From assembly GCA_022013635.1 (NCBI GenBank), contig JAKLPX010000012.1, positions 1 to 8,751 of the forward strand: a stretch of 8,751 nucleotides of DNA. Direction: 5' to 3'. Position 1 is the stretch's first letter. Each line of letters starts with the position of its first letter. Shown here one piece after another: positions 1 to 6,172 of the stretch. This DNA comes from Candidatus Delongbacteria bacterium (lineage in GTDB: Bacteria > UBA4055). Both the position numbers and the translations under genes were made by a program. The notes below the pieces were generated by a model. It made no database searches and was not told where the DNA came from. It saw nothing but the letters and a program-made list of their open reading frames with translations.

Positions 1-311
1 TAATTACGATTGGGATTTTCTTTGCATCGTTCGAGGGATTGGAATCAATACATCATGGTATTTTTTCCGTGAATTTTATAATGAGCATTCTTCCGGGTCT
101 GATTTTAATCGGGATTGGAATAACATCGAGGTCTTACCCTAAAGTTGCATCTGTAATAATGACTGTCTTAACGATCGCATTAGTGAGCTTTATACTCATG
201 AAGAAAAATGCCTCAGGCATAACTGCTGTGATAGTCGGAGTACCCTTATTTACAGCTTCGTTAGGTTTATGGCGGGGTTCAAAAAAGAATAGTGATGATC
301 AGGTTGAATAG
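1..311 (+). CDS. Small multi-pass inner-membrane protein, 5' truncated by the window edge
   Basis: The reading frame is open from base 3 (ATT ACG ATT GGG...) with no stop before the window edge, so the gene starts upstream. A TTG at 39 is unlikely to be the real start, because the codons before it encode a hydrophobic stretch (IGIFFASFEG). About 102 codons are visible, ending in TAG at 309-311. They encode three to four hydrophobic segments separated by short polar turns, then a charged cytoplasmic-looking tail (GSKKNSDDQVE). The pattern (FFA-x-FEG, then SILPGLILIGIGI, then a YPKVA turn, then a PLFTASLGLW segment near the end) resembles small 'DUF7670-like' membrane proteins of about 110-130 residues. 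That assignment is from memory and tentative. No catalytic motif is visible. The stop codon sits inside a small inverted repeat, which may separate it from the lipoprotein gene downstream. Confidence 0.7.
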   Translation, partial: ITIGIFFASFEGLESIHHGIFSVNFIMSILPGLILIGIGITSRSYPKVASVIMTVLTIALVSFILMKKNASGITAVIVGVPLFTASLGLWRGSKKNSDDQVE

Positions 312-319
312 CCTGATCA
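296..319. repeat. 8-bp perfect inverted repeat spanning a stop codon
   Basis: TGATCAGG (296-303) and CCTGATCA (312-319) are perfect inverted repeats with an 8-nt loop that contains the TAG stop of the membrane-protein gene. No T-tract follows (the next bases are CGGGAGGATAG), so it is not a classical intrinsic terminator. It could be a weak 3'-end stabilising hairpin or chance. Confidence 0.45.
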
Positions 320-356
320 CGGGAGGATAGTCAAATGAAAAAAAAGGGAGGGTATC

Positions 357-1299
357 ATGAAGATAATTAACAAAACTCAAACATGTTCTGTACTGTTATT
401 CTGTATTTCTTCAGTTTTACTGTTTTTTATGCTTATTTCCTGTAAAGGGGAAGAAACAATCAAAACTGAATGTTCAGCAATGTGCTCAAAGGGCTGTTGA
501 TAATGCTCCGGATAATGTCATCTATAAATATTTTCTGGGAAATATCAGCTTCTTAAGTTTATATGCAGATTTGCAAATGGGAAAGAAAGATGTTACCAAA
601 AGTTTTGCAAAAGCAGTTGAATCTTATGAATCAGTGCTTGCGATAAAACCTGATTATCATCAGGCGAAATTATATTTAGTTGAACTCTTTACAATGATAC
701 CGCGAGATATGGGGGGAGACTCGATCAGAGCGGAAAAGTATGTTCTTGAATTAGAGTCCGCAGACATTGTTTTGGGAGCCAAAGCAAGGGATTTGATTTT
801 ACCGGATGATGCTGACAGAGTGGAATTCTGGCAAAAAATACTGAAGAATAATCAGAATAAAACCGGCATAAATGAAGCACTTGGAAAAGCATACCTGTAT
901 GAAGATAATGTTGAAGAAGCGAAAAAGTGTTTTGAAAATGAAATTCGTCTGGATCCAAATAAAAATATCTTGTATGTGGATATTGGAAGATATTATTTAA
1001 TGCAGGCAATGCAGAACCGTAATAAGATCGATTCTTTAAGTACTTATGTCATAGATGCTTTCGAAGTCTATTTAAATTCTAAACCTGAACCAATTAATTC
1101 TATGAAAGCTTTTGCATTAGGTAATCAGGCTATGATAAAATTTCAGTCAAGTGACAAGGAAGGCGGGAAAGTGCTTCAGCAAAAAGCAGAGAGCTATGAT
1201 CCCAATTATTCCAAAGCATTTGGAACTCCTTCTAAACTCCTGTTCGATCAACCGGATAAGGTTTCAGATGCCCATTCGTATTTTTCAAGACCGTTTTAA
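357..1299 (+). pseudogene. TPR-repeat lipoprotein, split by a +1 frameshift near its N-terminus
   Basis: The true start is ATG 357, behind a strong Shine-Dalgarno GGGAGGG (346-352). It opens a classic lipoprotein signal: a short Lys-containing n-region, a hydrophobic core and the lipobox LISC (acylated Cys at 441-443). This frame stops at TGA 498-500. The body of the protein lies in the next frame, which is open from 367 to TAA 1297-1299 but has no credible start of its own before about 571. In that frame protein-like sequence is already evident by about 466 (LNVQQCAQRAVDNAPDN), so one extra base lies between about 444 and 497. The GGGG run at 447-450 and the AAAA run at 462-465 are the best candidates. 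Joined, the product would be about 313 residues. The body holds TPR-like helical pairs ending in typical turns (AIKPDYHQAKLYL, RLDPNKNILYVDIG, SYDPNYSKAF), so it probably acts as a membrane-anchored protein-interaction scaffold. It is a pseudogene unless the shift is a sequencing error or programmed. Confidence 0.8.
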
Positions 1300-1315
1300 A
1301 AAATAAAAATCATTT

Positions 1316-1319
1316 GAGG
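1316..1319 (+). promoter_or_regulatory. Ribosome binding site GAGG that decides the start at 1326
   Basis: GAGG at 1316-1319 lies six bases before ATG 1326. A TTG at 1314 is in the same frame but overlaps this site and has no Shine-Dalgarno of its own. Starting at 1326 gives a textbook lipoprotein signal (MNRF then a hydrophobic core), so the TTG is rejected as the start. Confidence 0.7.
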
Positions 1320-1325
1320 TTCAAA

Positions 1326-1922
1326 ATGAACAGATTTATTGTCTTAATATCAGCAGTTACAGTAATTGTATTTTTAAGCGGTTGCAAACCGATGTCTGAA
1401 ACTGTTTACGACGAAACTGCAGGTTTAAACGGCAGTTTTGAAGTAACAAAATCCGGTCTTCCGGTAAACTGGCTTATTTACACGCCAAAAACTGTGGATA
1501 ACAGTGATTTTGATCTAATCCTCGATATGAGTGAGTATAAAGATGGAAAACAATCATTAAAATTCCAGGTACGCGGATGTACTGCAGGCGGAGGATGGAA
1601 TTCTCCCGGTTTCTGCAAGGAATATGAAGCTGTACCCGGTGCATCTTATGTGATTAGTTTCTGGGTAAAGAATAATGAGAGTGAATTTTTTGTAAGAGTA
1701 GGCGGTGTGAGCGCTTTTGACGGTAAATATGAAAAGATAGTCAGATCAAGTGAGAAAATTGATTCATGGAAATACTATGAACATAAATATACGATGCCAA
1801 AGGAAGAAAAATTTAATAGATTCCGTTTTGAATTGAATGTTTTAAGTAAGGGAAGCTTCTGGATAGATGATATCAAAATTGTTGGGAGTGACGGTAAAAG
1901 TTTAGATCCTACTTCCCGCTAA
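1326..1922 (+). CDS. Lipoprotein with carbohydrate-binding-module-like (CBM4/9, galactose-binding fold) domain
   Basis: The protein has 198 residues. Residues 1-20 are a lipoprotein signal: MNRF, a hydrophobic core, and the lipobox LSGC with Cys20. Positions +2/+3 are Lys-Pro, not the SDDEE-type surface-export signal of Bacteroidota, which mildly favours a periplasm-facing location. Residues about 35-185 look like one beta-sandwich of the CBM4/9 type: NGSFE (35-39), PVNW (46-49), GKQSLKF (74-80), the tyrosine/tryptophan strand SYVISFWVKN (107-116) and the closing FWIDDIKI (178-185). These match the usual 'N-x-x-FE ... W ... G-x-x-S-L ... PG-x-x-Y-x-x-S-F-W-V-K ... W-x-D-D-x-x-I' pattern. Cys84 and Cys97 could form a disulfide. 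No catalytic module is attached, so the role would be glycan binding or a structural surface domain; the ligand cannot be told. It follows the TPR lipoprotein by 26 nt and is probably co-transcribed with it. Confidence 0.8.
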   Translation: MNRFIVLISAVTVIVFLSGCKPMSETVYDETAGLNGSFEVTKSGLPVNWLIYTPKTVDNSDFDLILDMSEYKDGKQSLKFQVRGCTAGGGWNSPGFCKEYEAVPGASYVISFWVKNNESEFFVRVGGVSAFDGKYEKIVRSSEKIDSWKYYEHKYTMPKEEKFNRFRFELNVLSKGSFWIDDIKIVGSDGKSLDPTSR

Positions 1923-2136
1923 AAAATAAGAGATTATGATATTATTAGTGTTGATATTAAGATGATTGTGCAGTAAATTTATGGTCGTTTAACTGTGGAG
2001 TATCCCCGAAAAAGCGGACAGAATACTATGATTGAGTTAAACCATAAATGCGACCATGAGGAAGTTAAATAATTTTTTTATTAGTGGAAAAAATCTCGGC
2101 AGGAGTTTATATTCCATACAGTAAAGGAGTAAAGAA
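1923..2136. other. Intergenic region with a nested inverted repeat, no gene
   Basis: No credible ORF lies here on either strand. It contains the composite inverted repeat at 1977-2049, a T7 run at 2073-2079, and at its right end the Shine-Dalgarno AGGAG (2125-2129) of the next gene. The T-run is 23 nt past the main stem and 15 nt past the alternative stem, so a simple intrinsic terminator is not convincing. The transcription unit of the lipoprotein pair probably ends in this region, and a promoter for the 2137 gene is expected but was not clearly identified. Confidence 0.6.
1977..2057. repeat. Large nested inverted repeat (potential structured RNA or cruciform)
   Basis: The outer stem is ATTTATGG (1977-1984) plus TTTAACT (1988-1994), pairing with AGTTAAA (2035-2041) plus CCATAAAT (2042-2049): 15 base pairs interrupted only by a 3-nt bulge (TCG, 1985-1987). 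Inside lie AGTAT (1999-2003) with ATACT (2023-2027), and CCG (2006-2008) with CGG (2015-2017) around an AAAAAG loop. A competing pairing exists between ATGGTCG (1981-1987) and CGACCAT (2051-2057), which uses the same ATGG and the bulged TCG. The element could be a transcript 3' end, a small-element remnant or a structured RNA. Function is unknown. Confidence 0.6.
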
Positions 2137-2844
2137 ATGAAAACTATTGAATATAAGTTCATGTTCAAGGACGGCAGGGAAAAAATCTTTAAATTTCAGT
2201 GGGATAACGACAAGTTTGAATTAGTCGGCATTAAACCCACTACCCGATTGCCGATTTGGACTGATCTTGATTTCAATAAATGCCCTAACTGTCCTTTGGA
2301 TTCTGAAAAAATCAAAAGCTGTCCGATGGCGGTAGCCTTAGTTGATCTTGTAAAATATTTCGACGGAATGAAATCGTTTGAAAAAGTATATCTTGAAGTC
2401 GAAATGGACGGGAAAAAGATATCACAGGAGACAACCGTTCAGAAAGCCCTCAGCGTAATGATGGGGCTTGTATCGGCCGTATCGGGATGTCCTCATACAT
2501 CGTTCTTTAAACCTATGGCATATTTCCATTTACCTTTTGCAGATAAAGAAAACACCATATACAGGGCTACATCAATGTATCTGCTGGCGCAATATTTTTT
2601 AGCTAAGGACGGCAAAGATTTCGACAAGGAATTAAAAGGATTGAACAAAATATATAAAAATATGACCATAGTTAATACATCAGTTGCAGAAAGACTAAGG
2701 GAAGCGTCCCGTACCGATTCCTCTATAAATGCGATCGTTACTTTGGACATTTATGCAAAAACCGTACCTATTCATATTGATTCGTCGCTTTCGACATTAA
2801 AAAACTTATTCGATTCTTATTTTATTTACGATATTTCCGATTAA
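2137..2844 (+). CDS. Uncharacterised protein with Cys motifs (DUF6901-like)
   Basis: A 235-residue soluble protein without a signal peptide or membrane segment; ATG 2137 follows AGGAG (2125-2129) at 7 nt. The N-terminal part (1-35) looks like beta strands. It is followed by a cysteine cluster CPNCPL (Cys49, Cys52) and SCPMA (Cys62), then a strand rich in alternating charges (KVYLEVEM). A conserved-looking block follows: MMGLVSAVSGCPHTSFFKPMAYFHLPFA (about 108-135), containing Cys118, His120 and His131. The C-terminal half is helical (YRATSMYLLAQYF, then AERLREASRTDSSINAIVTLD). From memory this layout matches a domain-of-unknown-function family (DUF6901); I cannot confirm the number. Cys49-x2-Cys52-x9-Cys62 with Cys118-x-His120 could bind a metal or Fe-S cluster, but this is inference. 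The gene lies 105 nt upstream of the ATPase operon in the same direction, with a likely promoter between, so shared function is not established. Confidence 0.75.
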   Translation: MKTIEYKFMFKDGREKIFKFQWDNDKFELVGIKPTTRLPIWTDLDFNKCPNCPLDSEKIKSCPMAVALVDLVKYFDGMKSFEKVYLEVEMDGKKISQETTVQKALSVMMGLVSAVSGCPHTSFFKPMAYFHLPFADKENTIYRATSMYLLAQYFLAKDGKDFDKELKGLNKIYKNMTIVNTSVAERLREASRTDSSINAIVTLDIYAKTVPIHIDSSLSTLKNLFDSYFIYDISD

Positions 2845-2852
2845 AAAACATC

Positions 2853-2884
2853 TTGACATTTTTATGTTATAAAACATAAATTTA
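2853..2884 (+). promoter_or_regulatory. Likely promoter of the V-type ATPase operon
   Basis: TTG (2853-2855) is followed after 21 nt by TAAATTTA (2877-2884). This is close to the Bacteroidota primary-sigma pattern TTTG, 19-21 nt, TAnnTTTG, with only the last base of the -7 box and the first T of the -33 box differing. The same place also reads as a sigma70-like TTGACA (2853-2858), 17 nt, ATAAAT (2876-2881). Transcription would start about 2890, leaving a 5' leader of about 55-60 nt before the E-subunit start at 2950. Predicted by pattern only. Confidence 0.5.
2861..2880. promoter_or_regulatory. Palindromic operator-like site inside the ATPase promoter
   Basis: TTTATGTTATAAAACATAAA has perfect 8-bp arms (2861-2868 and 2873-2880) around a 4-nt centre. 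It occupies the spacer of the predicted promoter and touches its -10/-7 box, where a bound dimeric regulator would block polymerase. No regulator gene is visible in the window. AT-rich dyads can arise by chance, so the operator role is inference. Confidence 0.4.
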
Positions 2885-2949
2885 GCAGTTTTGAAATAGA
2901 GATTATTTCCAGCGGCATTATATAAATTAAATATATCGGAGACGAATAA

Positions 2950-3567
2950 ATGGAAAAGAAACTCCAGGAATTAACCGAAAAGATATATTCCGAAGGCATT
3001 GAGAAAGCCAAAACCGAAGCTGATAGTTTAATAAACACAGCGAAGAAGACAGCCGAAGAACAGATCAATAAAGCAAAAAAAGAAGCTGATCATATTATTT
3101 CCGAAGCAAAGAAAAAAGCCGAAGAAATCATAAGAAACGGACAATCCGAGATGAAACTGGCAGTCAATCAATCCTTAAGCGAAGTGAAGCAAAAAATAAC
3201 CGAGCTTATAACTGCTAAGATAGTTTCAAATTCCGTTTCAACTGCCGTTACGGACAAGAATTTTATGAAAAAAATCATTGAAATTTCCATAAAGAATTTC
3301 TTTGCGGATCAGTCAAAAGGAATGGATCTGGAAATTTCACTTCCGGACGACCAAAAGGCAGAACTGGAAAACTATCTGAAAACCGATGCTGTAAAACTTC
3401 TCAACGGAGAACTGAAGATAGTTTTTGATAAGAATATGGATAACGGATTTAAAATCGGGCCTGCCGACGGAAGCTATAAATTAAGTTTTACCGATAAAGA
3501 TTTTGAAAATTTCTTCAAAAAATATATGAGACCTAAAACAGTCGAGCTGTTGTTCGGAGGAAAATAA
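2950..3567 (+). CDS. atpE: V/A-type ATPase subunit E (peripheral stalk)
   Basis: A 205-residue protein, the usual length for bacterial/archaeal subunit E (also ntpE). It forms the peripheral stalk that ties the catalytic A3B3 head to the membrane subunit I and stops the head rotating. ATG 2950 follows GGAG (2938-2941) at 8 nt. Residues 1 to about 75 are a charged Ala/Lys/Glu coiled coil with recognisable 11-residue repeats from 15 to 69 (for example EGIEKAKTEAD, EQINKAKKEAD, HIISEAKKKAE), the right-handed coiled-coil periodicity expected of a peripheral stalk. Residues about 95-205 form the mixed alpha/beta globular head that contacts the top of A3B3, ending in MRPKTVELLFGGK. It is the first gene of the operon, 3 nt ahead of the DUF2764 gene. 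No separate G subunit, the usual E partner, is found beside it. Confidence 0.88.
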   Translation: MEKKLQELTEKIYSEGIEKAKTEADSLINTAKKTAEEQINKAKKEADHIISEAKKKAEEIIRNGQSEMKLAVNQSLSEVKQKITELITAKIVSNSVSTAVTDKNFMKKIIEISIKNFFADQSKGMDLEISLPDDQKAELENYLKTDAVKLLNGELKIVFDKNMDNGFKIGPADGSYKLSFTDKDFENFFKKYMRPKTVELLFGGK

Positions 3568-3570
3568 AAA

Positions 3571-4398
3571 ATGCCCCGAAACTATTATTGTTTAGTCGCC
3601 GGTCTTCCGAATATCAGTTTTGAAGATTCTAAACTTTCATACAGTTCGGGTGACTTTTTAGCCGATTTAAGGGAATTTGTTCAAAAAAAAGATTTTAAAT
3701 ACTTTAAGTTATTTAAATTCAAAACTGATAACGAGAATATTTATAAAGTATTGGTTGATCACGAGCATAAGTTCATCAGCGGCGGCTCATACAGTTCGGA
3801 TGAGATTGACGAATTTATTGAAGATCCTGCAAATGCTGTTTCATTCATCAGAGAGTATATCGAGGAGTATCATTCCGAAGAGTTCGACGAAGAAGTAGAT
3901 AAAAAAAGATTAACGATTTTATATTATCAATATCTGCTTGACTGCAGGAACGATTTTGTAAAAGGCTGGTTCGAGCTTGAATTGAATATAAAGAATATTT
4001 TTGCCGCTTTAAATTCAAGGAAATACGGACTGCAGACCGAGAAGGAAATCATTGATGTAAATAATGTTTCCGAAGCTATCGCAAAAAGCAATTCCAGAGA
4101 CTTCGGACTGACCGGAGAACTTGAGTATATTGAGCAGTTATTATCCGTTTACGAAATTGACGACTTATTGAAAAGAGAGAAAGCCATCGATCTGCTAAAA
4201 TGGGATTGGCTCGACGAAAATTCGTTTTTCAATTATTTCACGGTCGAAAAATTATTTGCATATTTTATAAAACTTACCATGATCGAAAGATGGATCAAAT
4301 TAGACCCGAAAACTGGGCGTGAGCTTTTCAACAGATTTATGAAGGAATTGGAAAAAGGGTATCAATTTCCGGATGAATTCAAAAAAATAAAAAATTAG
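3571..4398 (+). CDS. DUF2764 family protein of the V-type ATPase operon
   Basis: A 275-residue soluble protein starting MPRNYYCLVAGLPNI; the N-terminal 'YYxLVAGLP' signature and position between E and A identify the DUF2764 family, which accompanies V-type ATPases in Bacteroidota, Chlamydiae and spirochaetes. ATG 3571 uses GGAGG (3556-3560) inside the end of the E gene. The protein is acidic and predicted mostly helical, with a conserved-looking C-terminal block (KWDWLDENSFF, then EKLFAYFIKLTMIERWIKLD, about residues 208-250). No catalytic motif, signal peptide or membrane segment is visible. Its molecular job is undetermined. Because no C/d-type connector or F subunit is found here, a structural role in the central or peripheral stalk is a reasonable inference. 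The family link is firm; the role is not. Confidence 0.85.
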   Translation: MPRNYYCLVAGLPNISFEDSKLSYSSGDFLADLREFVQKKDFKYFKLFKFKTDNENIYKVLVDHEHKFISGGSYSSDEIDEFIEDPANAVSFIREYIEEYHSEEFDEEVDKKRLTILYYQYLLDCRNDFVKGWFELELNIKNIFAALNSRKYGLQTEKEIIDVNNVSEAIAKSNSRDFGLTGELEYIEQLLSVYEIDDLLKREKAIDLLKWDWLDENSFFNYFTVEKLFAYFIKLTMIERWIKLDPKTGRELFNRFMKELEKGYQFPDEFKKIKN

Positions 4399-4414
4399 AA
4401 TAAAAGGGTAGAAG

Positions 4415-6172
4415 ATGGCTACAAAAGGAAAAGTAACAGGAATTATTGCCAATCTTGTAATCGTAGAAGTGGACGGTCCGGTATCTCAGAACGAAATTTG
4501 CTTTATCAGACTGAAAGGTGTTGATCTGATGGCCGAGGTAATTAAGGTTTTGGGGAATAAGGCTTCCACTCAAGTATTTGAAAGTACGAGAGGATTGAAA
4601 ATCGGAGCGGATGTCGAATTCAAGAATCACATGCTCGAAGTAACTCTGGGCCCCGGCATTTTATCCAGAAATTACGACGGACTTCAGAACGATCTTGACA
4701 AGATGACAGGAGTATTTTTAAAAAGAGGAGAACACACAGAACCTTTAAACCCTGACGCGGAATGGGCTTTTAAGCATATAGCAGAAGCAGGCGATAAAGT
4801 AGAAGCCGGAAGCTGGCTGGGCGAAGTTATAGAAGGATGGATGCCTCATAAAATAATGGTGCCGTTCAAACTTCAGGGCGATTATACGGTCAAAAGCGTT
4901 GTTGCCGATGGCACTTATAAAACGAAGGATGTTGTTGCGGTAATAACCGACAGTAAAGGCAAGGATATCGAAGTGACAATGGTGCAGAAATGGCCTGTAA
5001 AAGTTCCGATCAAGGCTTACAGGGAAAAACCGAGACCGTTCAGAATTATGGAAACCGGTGTAAGAACGATGGATACTTTAAATCCGTTGGCTGAAGGCGG
5101 AACAGGATTCGTGCCGGGTCCTTTCGGATGCGGAAAAACAGTTCTTCAGCATGCAGTATCTCAGCAGGCTGAAGCCGACATGATTATCATAACTGCATGC
5201 GGTGAAAGGGCGAACGAGGTTGTCGAGATATTTACCGAATTCCCGGAGCTTGAAGATCCGAGAACAGGCAGGAAACTGATGGAAAGAACCACTATTATAT
5301 GTAACACTTCAAATATGCCGGTCGCCGCAAGGGAAGCTTCCGTTTATACCGGAATGACCATAGCGGAATATTACAGGTCAATGGGACTAAAGGTACTTTT
5401 ACTTGCAGACTCGACTTCAAGATGGGCACAGGCTTTAAGAGAGATGTCAAACAGGATGGAAGAGCTTCCGGGTCCTGATGCTTTCCCTATGGATTTGCCT
5501 GCTATTATATCTAACTTCTATTCAAGAGCCGGATTTGTTTATCTAAATAATGGAGAATCAGGTTCAATCACTTTTTTGGGTACAGTGTCGCCGGAAGGAG
5601 GAAACTTAAAAGAACCTGTTACCGAATCTAACAAGAAAGCTGCAAGATGTTTTTACGGGCTTAATCAGGACAGAGCCGACAGTAAAAGATATCCTGCGAT
5701 AGATCCGATCGATTCATACTCAAAATATCTCGAATATCCTGAGATTCAGGAGTTTCTAAAAAAGAATGTTTCGGAGGACTGGGTTGATAATGTAACCCTT
5801 ACCAAAGACATTTTACTCAGAGGAAAAGAAGCTTCCGAGCAGATAAACATACTCGGCGACGACGGTGTTCCGATTGATTATCATGAACGATACTGGAAAG
5901 CCGAGGTAATAGATTTCGTGATATTACAGCAGGATGCTTACGACAGCATTGATAAATCAACACCTTTCGAAAGGCAGAAATTTATGCTTGAACAGGTTCT
6001 TGATGTATATCATACGAAGTTCAATTTCAATTCATTTGAAGAAGTAAATCCGTTCTTCAAATCAATAATCAACACTTTTAAACAGATGAATTATTCTGAA
6101 TTCAAATCAGATAAATTCAACGATTATTTAAGTCAGATAAAAAGTAAAATTAATGAAGGAAAGGCGGTATAA
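4415..6172 (+). CDS. atpA: V/A-type ATPase catalytic subunit A
   Basis: A 585-residue protein, normal family length (also ntpA). Three copies alternate with B to form the head that hydrolyses or makes ATP. Order: N-terminal beta-barrel (about 1-70, MATKGKVTGI...), the A-type 'bulge' insertion (about 115-190), KWPV (192-195), the nucleotide-binding domain (about 200-430) and a helical C-terminus. The P-loop is GPFGCGKT (235-242, Lys241, Thr242). The GER motif (263-265) supplies the catalytic glutamate Glu264. The Walker B strand is LLLADSTSRW, with Asp332 and the Ser/Thr/Arg that follow. All expected catalytic residues are present. The P-loop has Cys239, as in eukaryotic V-ATPases, where the Thermus enzyme has Ser. 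Translation starts at ATG 4415 behind AGGG (4405-4408). Its stop TAA overlaps the start of B by one base (TAATG), so the two are probably translationally coupled, suiting their equal stoichiometry. Confidence 0.96.
   Translation: MATKGKVTGIIANLVIVEVDGPVSQNEICFIRLKGVDLMAEVIKVLGNKASTQVFESTRGLKIGADVEFKNHMLEVTLGPGILSRNYDGLQNDLDKMTGVFLKRGEHTEPLNPDAEWAFKHIAEAGDKVEAGSWLGEVIEGWMPHKIMVPFKLQGDYTVKSVVADGTYKTKDVVAVITDSKGKDIEVTMVQKWPVKVPIKAYREKPRPFRIMETGVRTMDTLNPLAEGGTGFVPGPFGCGKTVLQHAVSQQAEADMIIITACGERANEVVEIFTEFPELEDPRTGRKLMERTTIICNTSNMPVAAREASVYTGMTIAEYYRSMGLKVLLLADSTSRWAQALREMSNRMEELPGPDAFPMDLPAIISNFYSRAGFVYLNNGESGSITFLGTVSPEGGNLKEPVTESNKKAARCFYGLNQDRADSKRYPAIDPIDSYSKYLEYPEIQEFLKKNVSEDWVDNVTLTKDILLRGKEASEQINILGDDGVPIDYHERYWKAEVIDFVILQQDAYDSIDKSTPFERQKFMLEQVLDVYHTKFNFNSFEEVNPFFKSIINTFKQMNYSEFKSDKFNDYLSQIKSKINEGKAV

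Noticed and set aside
571..576. TTG 571 as an independent start of a cytosolic TPR protein
   Set aside because: No Shine-Dalgarno precedes it, and coding-like sequence in the same frame continues about 100 nt upstream to the lipoprotein signal region.
725..1009. Antisense ORF within the TPR gene
   Set aside because: Shadow of the coding strand; no ribosome binding site, and the opposite frame has clear TPR-like protein.
1314..1325. TTG at 1314 as the start of the CBM-like lipoprotein
   Set aside because: It overlaps the GAGG ribosome binding site that serves ATG 1326, and the shorter form gives the cleaner signal peptide.
2058..2080. Intrinsic terminator made of the 1977-2057 stem plus the T-run at 2073-2079
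   Set aside because: 15-23 nt separate the stem from the T-run, too far for a standard intrinsic terminator; kept only as a possibility.
2077..2116. Promoter for the 2137 gene (TTAG ... TATATTCC)
   Set aside because: The -7 match is poor and the spacing is about 24 nt; not supported.
3677..3898. Overlapping + strand ORF inside the DUF2764 gene
   Set aside because: Out-of-frame shadow of a well-supported gene, without a ribosome binding site.
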